64,000 nt of DNA, from the NCBI RefSeq assembly GCF_009707365.1, contig NZ_CP046122.1:124001-188000 (forward strand), read 5' to 3'. The notes below the pieces were generated by a model. That model worked only from the letters and a program-made list of their open reading frames with translations. It ran no database searches and was not told the origin of the DNA. This DNA is from Microlunatus sp. Gsoil 973 (GTDB lineage: Bacteria > Actinomycetota > Actinomycetes > Propionibacteriales > Propionibacteriaceae). Positions within the stretch are counted from its first letter, which is position 1. Each line of letters opens with the position of its first letter. The position numbers and the translations under genes were made by a program. Below are positions 55,623-64,000 of the stretch, piece after piece.

Positions 55623-57145
55623 GCTGCCAGCTCCATCCTGCTTGCTTGCCAGAGTCTCATGGTTGCGTACGACCGCCACGGCGCCCACGCGCTGTCGGCC
55701 GAGGTCAGTCCCCGGCGTTGGAGCTCACGACGGATCACCAGATCCTCGGTGAGCAGCACGTCGGGATCGCCGAGGCCGCGCATCGCGATGTAACCGGCGG
55801 TCCACGGACCGATGCCGGGTAGTGCGAGCAGCCGGGCCCGGGCCTGCGCGCGGTCGGCTCCCGGTGAAAGGTCGATCCGGTCTGAGGCCAATGCCGTGGC
55901 GAGGCCGACCAGCGCACGCCCGCGGGAGCGTGGCATCGGCAGCGTCTCCGGGTCTGCTTCGGCCAGCGCAGCGGCGGTGGGGAACAAGTAGCGCAGCTGA
56001 CCACCATCGGACCCGTGTTCATCGGGATGATCATCGGGCCGGTCACCGGGCCGGTGATCATCAACCGGCAACGGCCGGCCGAACTGCCGGACGATGCGGG
56101 CTGCGGTGGTCCTGGCCCCGGCGACCGAGACCTGCTGTCCGATCAGTGCACGGAAGGCCAGTTCGTCGGCGTCGACCACGCCGGGTACCCGGACGCCGGG
56201 ACGATCGGCGACGAGTTGGGCCAGGGCGGGGTCGGCGGCCAGGGTGGAATCAACAGCGACCGGATCGGCGTCGAGATCGAGGACCCGTCGGATCCGGGAC
56301 ACCGCCGCCGAGAGGTCCCGAAGATCATCCAGCCGCAGGGTTGCCGTCAGTGGGCCGTGGGCTGCCATGATCAACTCGAGGATGCCGGCGCCGTGCGGAA
56401 GCGAGCAGCTGCGGACGAACGTCAACCGTGTCCCGGTCCGCTGCTGTGTTCGTCGGCCTGCTTCGACACCGGGAATCGCCCGGTCCGCCAGGAATTCGAA
56501 CAACGGCTCGGCGGCGAAGGGGCGGCGGACGGGGAGTTTCAGGGTGATCGTGGTCGGCCCGGCGGAGGGCTGGTCCCCGGCCCGACGGCTGCGGATGTGC
56601 GAAGGAGCCAGGCCGTACACCTCGCGCAGCGTGTCGTTGAACTGACGGATGCTGGAGAAACCGGCGGCGAAGGCGATGTCGCTGAGCCGCAGGTCGGTGT
56701 TCTCGATCAACATGCGTGCGGTCTGCGCCCGCTGGGCACGGGCGATCGCCAGCGGACCCGCCCCGACCTCGGCGACCAGCAGGCGGTTGAGTTGTCGCTC
56801 GCTGTAGCCGACCGCCGCAGCCAGGCCGGAAACGCCGTCACGGTCGACCAGACCGTCGGCGATCAGCCGCATCGCACGCGCCACCGCGTCGGCCCGCGGA
56901 TTCCACTGCGGTGAGCCGGGCACAGTGTCCGGACGGCATCGTCGACAGGCTCGGAAGCCCGCGGCCTGTGCGGCGCCCGCCGCGGCGAAGAACCGGCAGT
57001 TCTCAGGTTTCGGCGTCCGGGCAGGGCAGCTGGGCCGACAGTAGATGCCGGTCGAGGAGACTCCGACATAGATCCAACCGTCGTAGCGCGGATCCTTCCC
57101 GGCCACTGCGCGGTAGCAGACATCGGTCTGCGGTAGTGCGAACAT
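55619..57145 (-). CDS. alkA: AdaA-AlkA fusion: methyl-sensing AraC regulator and 3-methyladenine DNA glycosylase
   Basis: The protein of 508 residues is a fusion. Residues about 1-80 form the Ada zinc domain (GIYCRPSCPART and FRACRRCRPD, with methyl-accepting Cys). About 85-190 is an AraC helix-turn-helix (LSDIAFAAGFSSIRQFNDTL). The rest is an AlkA N-domain and HhH-GPD glycosylase (LPGIGPWTAGYIAMRGLG with catalytic Asp in GDPDV). It senses phosphotriester damage, turns on the operon and removes 3-methyladenine. AGGA lies eight bases before the chosen ATG. About 40 residues of Asp/Arg/His-rich insert (about 355-395) separate parts of the glycosylase. Confidence 0.92.
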   Translation of the reverse strand: MFALPQTDVCYRAVAGKDPRYDGWIYVGVSSTGIYCRPSCPARTPKPENCRFFAAAGAAQAAGFRACRRCRPDTVPGSPQWNPRADAVARAMRLIADGLVDRDGVSGLAAAVGYSERQLNRLLVAEVGAGPLAIARAQRAQTARMLIENTDLRLSDIAFAAGFSSIRQFNDTLREVYGLAPSHIRSRRAGDQPSAGPTTITLKLPVRRPFAAEPLFEFLADRAIPGVEAGRRTQQRTGTRLTFVRSCSLPHGAGILELIMAAHGPLTATLRLDDLRDLSAAVSRIRRVLDLDADPVAVDSTLAADPALAQLVADRPGVRVPGVVDADELAFRALIGQQVSVAGARTTAARIVRQFGRPLPVDDHRPGDRPDDHPDEHGSDGGQLRYLFPTAAALAEADPETLPMPRSRGRALVGLATALASDRIDLSPGADRAQARARLLALPGIGPWTAGYIAMRGLGDPDVLLTEDLVIRRELQRRGLTSADSAWAPWRSYATMRLWQASRMELAA

Positions 57146-57306
57146 GACAACCATCCTGACACTGCCGCGAGACCGGAACTAGCGGAAATCAGACACGGCG
57201 GCGGGGGCGGGTCAGGCGAACCGGGTGGGCCCGGGATGTCGCGGCTCTCGACGTACCGGACGGGTCGTGTCGACCCCGGCTGACCGACGTGCTGGCAGTC
57301 AGCGCG

Positions 57307-58431
57307 TCAGACGCGGAACGTCCAGGGGTCGGTGTTGATCTCAGAGACCTTCACCGATACGTCATCGAGTTCACCGACCAACTGATCGCGGAGCCGGGGC
57401 AGCCAGGTCCATTCGGCGGCCCAGTGTGGAACGTCGATCAGTGCCGGCGCGCCGTCCCAGGCGATTGCCTCGCTGGCCGGGTGGTGCCGCAGATCAGAAG
57501 TCAGATAGACATCCGCTCCGGCCTCGCGTGCGACATCGAGAAGATCATCGCCGGCACCACCCTGCAGCGCGACGGTGTTGATCATCCGATCCGGCTCACC
57601 GGCGACCCGGATCCCGGACGCCGTCTTCGGCAATGCAGCCGCGACCTGATCAGCGAAGCCGGCCAGGCTGGTTTCGGCGATCCGGCCGATCCGTCCCATT
57701 CCAGCAGTGCCTGCGAGGTCTGCGGGACGGGCCACTTCGGTCAGGTGATAGGCGGGCACCTCGTACGGGTGGGCGTCCAGCAGAGCGGCGATCACCTGGT
57801 TGCGCAGTCGCCTGTCCATGATCATCTCGATCAGGTTCTCGGCTACCTGCTCGCGCCGGCCGGGCCGTCCGATCGCCGGTCGGGCGCCGGGTCCCGGAAC
57901 GAAGGTGCCGGTCCCGGTGACGGTGAACGCGGCGCGCTGGTAGGTGCCTACTGCACCAGCGCCGGCCGCGGACAGGGCGTCGAGGACGGCGTCTGTGTGG
58001 TCAACCGGCACGTAGGTGACCAGTTGGTCAGCCGGGTACACCGGAACCTGCCGCAACGGTCGGGTCTCGGACAGCCCCAGCGCCGCGGCCAGCGAGTCGG
58101 CCACACCGCCGGCGGGAATGTCGGCGTTGGTGTGCGCGGTGATCAGACCGAGATCGGACCTGATCAGCCGGCTGATCATCCGTCCTTTCGGCCGGCGCGG
58201 GTCGACGGTGTTGACTCCGCGGAGCAGCAACGGGTGATGGGCGATGATCAGATCCGCGCCGAGCTCGATCGCCTCGTCGATCACCGCGTCGGTGACGTCG
58301 ACCGACAGCAGCACACCGTGGACCGGGGCGGTGACGTTGCCGCTGACCAGCCCCACGCGGTCCCAACTCTCGGCCGATCCGGCGGGGTAGCGCTGCTCGA
58401 GCAGCGTGTGCAGTTCGCCGACCGTGGTCAT
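57307..58431 (-). CDS. Nif3-like dinuclear metal centre protein
   Basis: This 374-residue NIF3/GTP-cyclohydrolase-I-type-2-like protein has SVDVTDAVIDEAIELGADLIIAHHPLLL (about 41-68, quoted in part by motif IIAHHPLL), ITAHTNAD, and the C-terminal YLTSDLRHHPA with metal-binding His and Asp. The central PII-like insert, about residues 130-230, is that of the longer bacterial form. The family forms a hexamer with a dimetal centre and its reaction is not settled. The ATG before TTVGEL was chosen over a longer Ser/Arg-rich leader. It is 22 bases from pepN on the same strand. Confidence 0.85.
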   Translation of the reverse strand: MTTVGELHTLLEQRYPAGSAESWDRVGLVSGNVTAPVHGVLLSVDVTDAVIDEAIELGADLIIAHHPLLLRGVNTVDPRRPKGRMISRLIRSDLGLITAHTNADIPAGGVADSLAAALGLSETRPLRQVPVYPADQLVTYVPVDHTDAVLDALSAAGAGAVGTYQRAAFTVTGTGTFVPGPGARPAIGRPGRREQVAENLIEMIMDRRLRNQVIAALLDAHPYEVPAYHLTEVARPADLAGTAGMGRIGRIAETSLAGFADQVAAALPKTASGIRVAGEPDRMINTVALQGGAGDDLLDVAREAGADVYLTSDLRHHPASEAIAWDGAPALIDVPHWAAEWTWLPRLRDQLVGELDDVSVKVSEINTDPWTFRV

Positions 58432-58453
58432 CGGTTCGCTCGCCGCTTGATGA

Positions 58454-61063
58454 TCACACCTCGGAGACCTGCTGACAGCGGTGCGCGCGGTCGGCGGCGT
58501 CCAGCCGCTCCGAGACGATGTGTTTGACCATGTCGCCCAGTGGCGCACCGACGGCGGTCACCCCGGCGGCGAGCCATCCGTGGACCCGGCCGAGCAGTGC
58601 AGCATCATCGGCGATGTCGGGGAAGAGGTAGGTCAGCACGTTCTGCCTGAAGATCGACGACTTCTCCGCCCAGACGCCGGTCGACGTGGAGATCTCCTCG
58701 GCAGCCTTCAGGTACTTGTCCAGATAGCCGTCGAGGACCCCGGCCTGGTCCGGTTGCCAGAACGCCGCACAGATCTGGCGCTGCGTCTCGTTCGGGACGT
58801 CGTTGCGGTCGACCGCGAGCTCCCAGGCCTCGGCCTTGGCCTCGGCGGTCGGTCGCGCGGACCGAGCCGCGGCCGCATTCTCGGCGCCGGTGACGGTGTT
58901 GTCCCGCTCGAGCTCGGCGGCGACGAGTTGCTCGTCCGCTGCACCGCACCGGGCCAGTTCGATGATCAACAACCAGCGCAGTTCGGCGTCGATCACCAAC
59001 CCGTCGGGAACATTGCGCCCCTCCAGCCAGTCGGTCAGGGCGGCGACGCCCTCCTCGGAGAGCACGGCCTGTGCGTACGCCTGGGCCAGCGCCAGTTGAT
59101 GATCACTGCCCGCCTCGGCGGCGGCGACCAGATCGGCCAAGCCCTGTTCCCAACGGCGGCGGACCGTCGTCCGGATGCCGGGTGCGGTGTAGGAGCGTAC
59201 GGCGAGACCGGCGTTCATCAGCACGGCCCGGACCGTGCTCAGGTCGGTCTCACTGCCGACGTTGCGGAGCACCAGCTCGGCGTAGTCGGAGGCCGGCAGC
59301 TCGGCGTCGCGGCACATGTCCCAGGCGGCGCCCCAGCAGACCGCCCGGCTCAGCGGCGAGCTGATCCCGGACAGGTTGGTGATCAACGTCTTCATCGACC
59401 GGTCATCGAACCTGATCTTGGCGTAGCCGAGATCCTCGTCGTTGACCAGCACAAGATCGGGACGTGGCCTGCCGACCAGTTCGATCACGTCGCTCGATGC
59501 ATCGGCGATGTCTGTCTCGACCAGATCGGTACGCACCAATTCCCTGCCCAGCAGCTCGTACAGGCCGATCGCGATGCGGTGGTGACGCAACGTCGGGTGG
59601 TCGGCCGGAGCGGTCTGCTCGACCGCGAAGGCGGTGAACTCGTCATCGTCGTTGACAGTGAACTGCGGACGCAGGGTGTTGACGCCGGCCGTCTCCAGCC
59701 ATTCGGCCGACCAACCCGAGAGGTCGCGGCCGGATGGCCCTTCCAGTGCCTTGAGCAGGTCGGCCAGTCGGGTGTTGCCGAAGGCATGTTCGGCGAAGTA
59801 GGCGCGGGCTCCCTCGAGGAACGCGGCCTGACCGACGAAGGCGACGAGTTGGCGCAGGACCGAGGCGCCCTTGGCGTAGGTGATGCCGTCGAAGTTCGAT
59901 TCGACCGCCTCGAGATCGACCATGTCAGCCGCGATCGGGTGCGTGGTGGGCAGTTGGTCCTGCCGGTAGGCCCAGTTCTTCCGGGATCCCGTGAAGGTCG
60001 CCCACGCCGTCTGCGGATCACCGGTCCGCTCGGCGATGGCGAAGGTGGCGGAGAACTCGGCGAAGGACTCCTTCAGCCACATGTCGTCCCACCAGACCAT
60101 GGTGACCAGGTCGCCGAACCACATGTGGGCGAGTTCGTGCAGGATCGTTTCGTCGCGCTGCCGGTAGGACGCCTCGGTGACCCGGCTGCGGAAGACAAGA
60201 TCATCACGCAGGGTGACGCAGCCGATGTTCTCCATCGCGCCCATGTTGTATTCCGGCACGAACGCCTGGTCGTACTTGCCGAACGGGTAGGCGTACTCGA
60301 AATGCTCTTCGAAGATGTCGAAGCCGGCCTTGGTTGTGGCGAAGATCCGGTCGGCGTCCAGGTGCTCCTGGAGCGACTTGCGGACCAAGATCGACATCGG
60401 CAGTTCGCCCGACTTGGTGGTGTGGCTGTCGGAGACCACCGCGTAGTGTCCGGCGACCAGGCTGGTCAGGTAGGTCGAGACGCGCGGTGTCGGCGAGAAA
60501 TGCCAGCTGCTGACGTCCTGAAGCCCGTCGACAAGGGTCGGCTCGTCACCGATGGAATTGGCGATCACCGTCCAGTCCGACGGCGCCAGGACGGTGAGTT
60601 CGAAGGTCGCCTTGAGGTCGGGTTGCTCGAAACAGGCGTACACCCGGCGCGCCTCGGAGGCCTCGAACTGGGTGTACAGATAGGTCCGCTGGTCGGCGGG
60701 ATCGACGAAGCGGTGCAGCCCTTCGCCGCTGCGGCTGTAGCGGCAGAGCGCAAGGACGGCCAGTTCGTTGTCCCCGGCGGCGACCGGCAACGGCAACCGG
60801 GAGCCGTCGAAGCTCCCCGGGTCAAGATCATCGCCGTTCAACGATGCCGACAGCACCCGCTCGGCGATCAGATCGATGTGGGTCGTCGCTGCCTCGCGAG
60901 CGCTGAACCGGACCAGGGTCCGCGACACGAAGGTGGTGTCGGGCTGCGTCAGGGGCTGGCCGGACAGATCGTGTCCGGACAGGTCGAGGGCAACCGTGTA
61001 CGAGTCGGTGGCCAGCAACGACGAGCGCCGTTCGGCCTCGTCGCGGGTGAGGTTATGCAGCAT
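58454..61063 (-). CDS. pepN: Aminopeptidase N (M1 family)
   Basis: This 869-residue M1 metallopeptidase has the substrate motif GAMEN (about residues 250-254) and the zinc motif HELAHMWFGDLVTMVWWDDM with the third ligand in LKESFAEF (about 315-345). N-terminal HNLTRDEAERRSS and the long helical C-terminal domain match actinobacterial PepN. It removes N-terminal residues from peptides in the cytoplasm. The ATG with AGGAT upstream was chosen; an ATG three codons earlier is possible. Confidence 0.95.
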   Translation of the reverse strand: MLHNLTRDEAERRSSLLATDSYTVALDLSGHDLSGQPLTQPDTTFVSRTLVRFSAREAATTHIDLIAERVLSASLNGDDLDPGSFDGSRLPLPVAAGDNELAVLALCRYSRSGEGLHRFVDPADQRTYLYTQFEASEARRVYACFEQPDLKATFELTVLAPSDWTVIANSIGDEPTLVDGLQDVSSWHFSPTPRVSTYLTSLVAGHYAVVSDSHTTKSGELPMSILVRKSLQEHLDADRIFATTKAGFDIFEEHFEYAYPFGKYDQAFVPEYNMGAMENIGCVTLRDDLVFRSRVTEASYRQRDETILHELAHMWFGDLVTMVWWDDMWLKESFAEFSATFAIAERTGDPQTAWATFTGSRKNWAYRQDQLPTTHPIAADMVDLEAVESNFDGITYAKGASVLRQLVAFVGQAAFLEGARAYFAEHAFGNTRLADLLKALEGPSGRDLSGWSAEWLETAGVNTLRPQFTVNDDDEFTAFAVEQTAPADHPTLRHHRIAIGLYELLGRELVRTDLVETDIADASSDVIELVGRPRPDLVLVNDEDLGYAKIRFDDRSMKTLITNLSGISSPLSRAVCWGAAWDMCRDAELPASDYAELVLRNVGSETDLSTVRAVLMNAGLAVRSYTAPGIRTTVRRRWEQGLADLVAAAEAGSDHQLALAQAYAQAVLSEEGVAALTDWLEGRNVPDGLVIDAELRWLLIIELARCGAADEQLVAAELERDNTVTGAENAAAARSARPTAEAKAEAWELAVDRNDVPNETQRQICAAFWQPDQAGVLDGYLDKYLKAAEEISTSTGVWAEKSSIFRQNVLTYLFPDIADDAALLGRVHGWLAAGVTAVGAPLGDMVKHIVSERLDAADRAHRCQQVSEV

Positions 61064-61109
61064 GATCCGCATCCTATGCGGGTCAGCGGGCGGACCCTAA
61101 GATGCAGGC

Positions 61110-61577
61110 ATGCGCGTACACATCGGCAGCGATCACGCCGGCTTCGAGCTGAAGAACCACCTGGTGGAGGTGCTGACCGCTGACGGGCATCTGGTTGTCG
61201 ATCATGGTCCGCAGGCGCTCGATCCCGACGACGACTACCCGATCTACTGCATTCCGGCGGCGCAGGCCACGGTCGACGACGAGGGGTCCCTTGGCATCGT
61301 GATCGGCGGCTCGGGCAACGGTGAACAGATCGCCGCCAACAAGGTGACCGGAGTGCGCGCCATCCTCGCCTATGACGAGGACACCGCCACGTTGGGCAGG
61401 CTGCACAACAACGCCAACGTGATCTCGATCGGTGCGCGGCTGCACTCGCTCGAGGCGGCCACTGGCCTGGTCCGGCTGTTCCTGGCCACCGAGTTCTCCG
61501 GTGAGCCGCGGCATCAGCGCAGGATCGACCAGCTGGCGGCGTACGAGAAGAGCGGCGAACTCCCGGCCGGCGCCTGA
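61110..61577 (+). CDS. rpiB: Ribose-5-phosphate isomerase B
   Basis: This 155-residue RpiB/LacA-family protein begins VHIGSDHAGFELKNHL and contains IGGSGNGEQIAANKV (about 71-85). Actinobacterial RpiB proteins have Ser where E. coli has the catalytic Cys, as here. It interconverts ribose-5-phosphate and ribulose-5-phosphate. The gene diverges from pepN, and downstream lies a repeat-rich non-coding block. Confidence 0.93.
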   Translation: MRVHIGSDHAGFELKNHLVEVLTADGHLVVDHGPQALDPDDDYPIYCIPAAQATVDDEGSLGIVIGGSGNGEQIAANKVTGVRAILAYDEDTATLGRLHNNANVISIGARLHSLEAATGLVRLFLATEFSGEPRHQRRIDQLAAYEKSGELPAGA

Positions 61578-61580
61578 TCC

Positions 61581-61623
61581 CGCCTCACCGAGCGTGCCGC
61601 CTCGCCGAGCGTGCCGCCTCGCC
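61581..61623. repeat. 17-bp short tandem repeat, 2.5 copies
   Basis: GCCTCRCCGAGCGTGCC occurs at 61581-61597 and 61598-61614 (one A/G difference), and the first nine bases repeat again. It directly follows the rpiB stop and precedes the larger repeats. Confidence 0.7.
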
Positions 61624-61664
61624 GCGTCCTAGCCGCCGCCGTCCCCGTGGTCCCCGCCGTCCCC

Positions 61665-62105
61665 GCACCAGTTCGTCGTTGGCGCACCAGTTCGTCGGCG
61701 GCGCACCGGCTGCAGTGGGTGCGCGGCCGAGTAGCTGGTGCGGCGTCGAGCAAAGGGTGCGGCGTCGACCTCGGCTGGGGTTGGCCTGCCGGTGCGGGGT
61801 CGGGCGAAGGGGGTGGGCGTACGGGCGTCCTACTCGTTGACGCACCAGTTCCTCGTTTACGCACCAGTTCGTCGGCGGCGCACCGCCTGCAGTGGGTGCG
61901 CGCCCGAGTAGCTGGTGCGGCGTCGACCTCGGCTGGGGTTGGCCTGCCGGTGCGGGGTCGGGCGAAGGGGTGGGCGTACAGCGTCCTACTCGTTGACGCA
62001 CCAGTTCGTCGTTGGCGCACCAGATGGTCGGCGGCGCACCGCCTGCAGTGGGTGCGCGGCCGAGTAGCTGGTGCGGCGTCGAGCAAAGGGTGCGGCGTCG
62101 AGGAA
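61665..62105. repeat. Three imperfect long direct repeats (about 100-176 bp) with GCACCAGTTCGTC boxes
   Basis: A long unit running from GCACCAGTTCGTCG through GCAGTGGGTGCGCGGC and CTGGTGCGGCGTCGA to CGTCCTACTCGTTGAC is present from 61665 to about 61840, again from 61842 to about 61996, and in shortened form from 61997 to about 62105. The second copy lacks one 19-21 base GTCGAGCAAAGGGTGCGGC segment that the first and third have. Short boxes of the form GCACCAGTTCGTC recur several times with reverse-complement-like GGTGCGGCGTCGA. I find no convincing gene in the 590-bp stretch; open frames cross it because it is GC-rich and repetitive. Confidence 0.85.
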
Positions 62106-62164
62106 TTGGTGCGGCGCAAAGGGAGCGGGGTCGCTCAGGTGGTGCGGAGCGTACGACGAGGCAG

Positions 62165-62392
62165 TCAGGAGACGCGTTCGGGGCGACGGCCCTCGGCCCG
62201 GGCGATCAGACTGTCCACGATGGACAGCGCGAACTCCTCCTCGGCCTGCCCAGGGCGCGACACATCACGTGCCCGCATGGCACGGTCGATGCTGACAAGC
62301 CCGGAAACCCCGTCGCGACCGAAATCCCGACCCGGCAGTTCCCCCACGTCCTCGGCGACCCCTCGCCGATCGCGTTCTGCGATCACCCGCAT
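62165..62392 (-). CDS. Small hydrophilic hypothetical protein
   Basis: This 75-residue open frame encodes a hydrophilic protein (MRVIAERDRRGVAEDVGELPG onward) with no membrane segment and a C-terminal helix EEEFALSIVDSLIARAEG. Its coding character is better than the repeat block beside it, and it ends before the repeats begin. I do not recognise a family. No strong ribosome site is visible, so it remains tentative. It is divergent from nei. Confidence 0.45.
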   Translation of the reverse strand: MRVIAERDRRGVAEDVGELPGRDFGRDGVSGLVSIDRAMRARDVSRPGQAEEEFALSIVDSLIARAEGRRPERVS

Positions 62393-62470
62393 ATCCTAGG
62401 TCGTCTGCGAGGGCACCGGAGGCAGGCTCCGGCCACGATTCGGTCACAAGCTCAACCAAAGGAGGCGCCG

Positions 62471-63275
62471 ATGCCCGAGGGGCACACCCTGCACCGGCTT
62501 GCGCTGGATCTGACCGACGCCTTCGCCGGTACGCGTCCCGAGGTGTCGAGTCCGCAGGGTCGATTCGCCGAGTCGGCCGCGATCCTCACCGGGCGAACGT
62601 GTTCGGGCGCGCAGGCCCACGGCAAACACCTGTGGATGGACTTCGAAGATCATCTGCTGCACATCCACCTCGGACTGATCGGCAAGTTCCGGATCGCGCC
62701 GCCGGCGCCGCCGCAGGGCGAGATCCGGGTACGGATCGCAACGCCGCAACTGGCGGCCGACCTCAGCGGGCCGCAGTTGTGTGTCCTCCGCACGCCCGAG
62801 GAGTTGGCGGCGCAGATCGCCCAGCTCGGACCGGACCCCTTGCGCAAGGACGCAGATCCCGAGCTGGCGTGGAGCCGGATCCATCGGTCCGGCCGGCCGA
62901 TCGCGGCGTTGTTGATGGATCAGACGGTGCTCTCCGGTGTCGGCAACGTCTACCGGGCAGAGGTGCTGTTCCGGAACCGGATCCGCCCTCATGTCGAGGG
63001 CAAGAAGCTCACCCGTCGATCATGGAACGCGATCTGGCAGGGACCTGATCACCCTGATGCCCCAGGGTGTGGTCGACAACCGGATCGACACCGTACGACC
63101 TGAGCACACGCCGGAGGCGATGGGCCGTCCGCCGCGGGTCGATGATCATGGCGGTGAGGTGTACGTCTACCGGCGCGCCGGCATGCCGTGTCTGGTCTGC
63201 GGATCGCGGGTCCGGACTGAGGCGCTCGCCGGCCGCAATCTCTTCTGGTGCGGACGATGTCAACGGCGGAACTGA
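62471..63275 (+). pseudogene. nei: Endonuclease VIII-like (Fpg/Nei family) DNA glycosylase, one frameshift
   Basis: The protein starts MPEGHTLHRLA, where Pro 2 and Glu 3 are the catalytic residues of Fpg/Nei glycosylases. HGKHLWMDFEDHLLHIHLGL, the helix-two-turn-helix with VLSGVGNVYRAEVLF, and a C-terminal zinc finger CLVCG...CGRCQ complete the family layout. It removes oxidised bases and nicks the strand. The frame breaks at 63040-63042: three G should be two, after which WNAIWQDLITLMPQG continues to the zinc finger for about 267 residues in all. An intact gene with a sequence error is the likelier reading. AAAGGAGG lies seven bases before the ATG. Confidence 0.88.
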
Positions 63276-64000
63276 ACTTCACGGTCGGCGATCTCGAGGT
63301 GGTCGTCGGTGCCGAAGGGTTCCCGGTACGCGTTCGATGCATCTCCCGGCCCGGGCAGGACTACCTCGCCGCCCAGCGGGCACCGGGTGAGTTGATCATG
63401 GACGACAGGATCCAGCGGTGGGAGCCGGCAGGGCTGATCACCGACGTCGACGAGACCGAGGCGCGCTACGCCGTTGCTGATCATCCGCACCTGGAGTACA
63501 CGGTACGCAATTCATTCTCCGGTCACTGGCAGCAGCGACACATGCTAGTCAACACCTCGTCGTCGCCGGTGCGGATCAACCGTTGGCTGTCTCCGGTCGC
63601 GCCGGCTGCCGGCTGTGTGGGTTGGGCGGCCGCAATCGGCGGTGACGCGTTCTGGGCCGTCCAGCCGGCCGACGGGAACGGCCCGCTGTTGACGGCCGAG
63701 CTGATTCAGGGCTCGGTCACCGAACTCGTCGGCGGTGACGTCCCGGGCCTGGCGACCGGGGAGATCATGCTGCCGGCGAATCGGCGGGTCGTCCTGCAAT
63801 GGCGCATCGACACCGCCGCCGACACTGCGCACATCAACCGCAGCCGCCGGCCGGTGTTGTCCGGGCTGATCGATCTCGGGATGAACGAGCCGTACGAGAT
63901 CGCCGACGCGGACAGTGCGGTCGTCGCCGACGACCCGGTCGTGGTGACCACCGAGGGCGACGTCCAGGTGCTGTCCACCGGCCGCCCCGGTCGGTATCCG
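63257..64000 (+). CDS. Unrecognised beta-rich protein, 3' end outside window
   Basis: The ATG lies within the last codons of nei (19-base overlap) and the frame stays open to the window end, giving 248 residues so far. There is no signal peptide or membrane segment. The sequence is rich in beta-forming residues (TVGDLEVVVGAEG, LEYTVRNSFSGHWQQ, HMLVNTSSSPVRINR), as in a beta-sandwich or mutarotase-like domain, but I cannot name a family. The overlap implies it is translated after nei. A carbohydrate-related protein is possible, with no motif to prove it. Confidence 0.7.
   Translation, partial: MSTAELNFTVGDLEVVVGAEGFPVRVRCISRPGQDYLAAQRAPGELIMDDRIQRWEPAGLITDVDETEARYAVADHPHLEYTVRNSFSGHWQQRHMLVNTSSSPVRINRWLSPVAPAAGCVGWAAAIGGDAFWAVQPADGNGPLLTAELIQGSVTELVGGDVPGLATGEIMLPANRRVVLQWRIDTAADTAHINRSRRPVLSGLIDLGMNEPYEIADADSAVVADDPVVVTTEGDVQVLSTGRPGRYP

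Noticed and set aside
58481-61183. 900-codon open frame on the plus strand opposite pepN
   Set aside because: It is the complement of a conserved M1 aminopeptidase with clear motifs; GC-rich codon bias removes stops from the opposite strand. Its translation is rich in Arg, Gly, Val and Asp and resembles no family.
61514-62119. About 200-residue minus-strand protein across the direct repeats near rpiB
   Set aside because: It overlaps the 3' end of rpiB, is made of Arg/Thr/Pro-rich repeats, and follows the DNA repeat units rather than a protein fold.

Overview
The window is a high-GC (roughly two-thirds G+C) chromosomal segment of an actinobacterium. Supporting evidence: frequent GTG starts, densely overlapping ATGA/GTGA gene junctions, a monomeric NADP isocitrate dehydrogenase, a DprE1 homologue, an AdaA-AlkA fusion next to ogt, a GlbO-type globin, and the pyrR-pyrB-pyrC order. 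A member of the Propionibacteriales (Microlunatus-like) would fit, but the sequence alone does not prove it. I see no transposase, integrase, phage gene, rRNA or CRISPR array; one tRNA (Arg, anticodon TCT) is present.

Layout. 1-0.5 kb: end of a membrane glycosyltransferase-like gene plus a small membrane protein. 0.6-4.9 kb: a branched-chain amino-acid-type binding lipoprotein, a secreted beta-propeller with a His-rich N-terminus, tRNA-Arg and a PrsW-family protease. 5.0-20.6 kb: a large two-armed sugar or sugar-acid catabolic locus. A leftward arm (epimerase, SDR, IlvD/Edd dehydratase, aldehyde dehydrogenase, beta-hydroxyacid dehydrogenase) diverges from a rightward arm (GntR regulator, TIM-barrel isomerase, beta-hydroxyacid dehydrogenase, SDR, cyclase-family hydrolase, second TIM-barrel, second epimerase, three-gene sugar ABC transporter without its ATPase). 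A 20-bp operator-like palindrome lies in the divergent gap. Four enzyme classes occur twice, and the substrate is not one I recognise. 20.7-30.6 kb: ssb paralogue, icd, ettA, a large FAD/Fe-S oxidoreductase, MarR and PadR regulators. 30.7-35.4 kb: membrane protein plus multicopper oxidase, acyl-CoA synthetase, methyltransferase.

35.4-41.7 kb: an L-rhamnose locus, with a LacI regulator divergent from rhaI, a fused rhamnulose-1-phosphate aldolase/dehydrogenase, and rhaB. The gap between lacI and rhaI carries six regularly spaced 51-bp palindromic units, then a good promoter and a LacI-type operator. 41.8-50.5 kb: TPR protein, DUF427 protein, an Asp-nucleophile alpha/beta hydrolase divergent from a TetR gene with three near-identical operators between them, a dprE1 homologue, a double-hotdog thioesterase, zinc alcohol dehydrogenase, globin, a bicovalent flavoprotein oxidase and OsmC. 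50.5-64 kb: MscS channel, pyrimidine genes, alkylation repair (alkA-ogt), Nif3-like protein, pepN, rpiB, a block of long direct repeats, nei, and an unrecognised gene cut by the window end.

Quality. Four otherwise well-conserved genes (binding proteins near 0.6 and 17.3 kb, the rhaD-type gene, nei) carry six single-base indels in all, five of them in G or C runs. The deduced proteins are full length once these are repaired. This pattern looks more like assembly or sequencing error than six independent gene deaths, so those gene losses should not be taken at face value.
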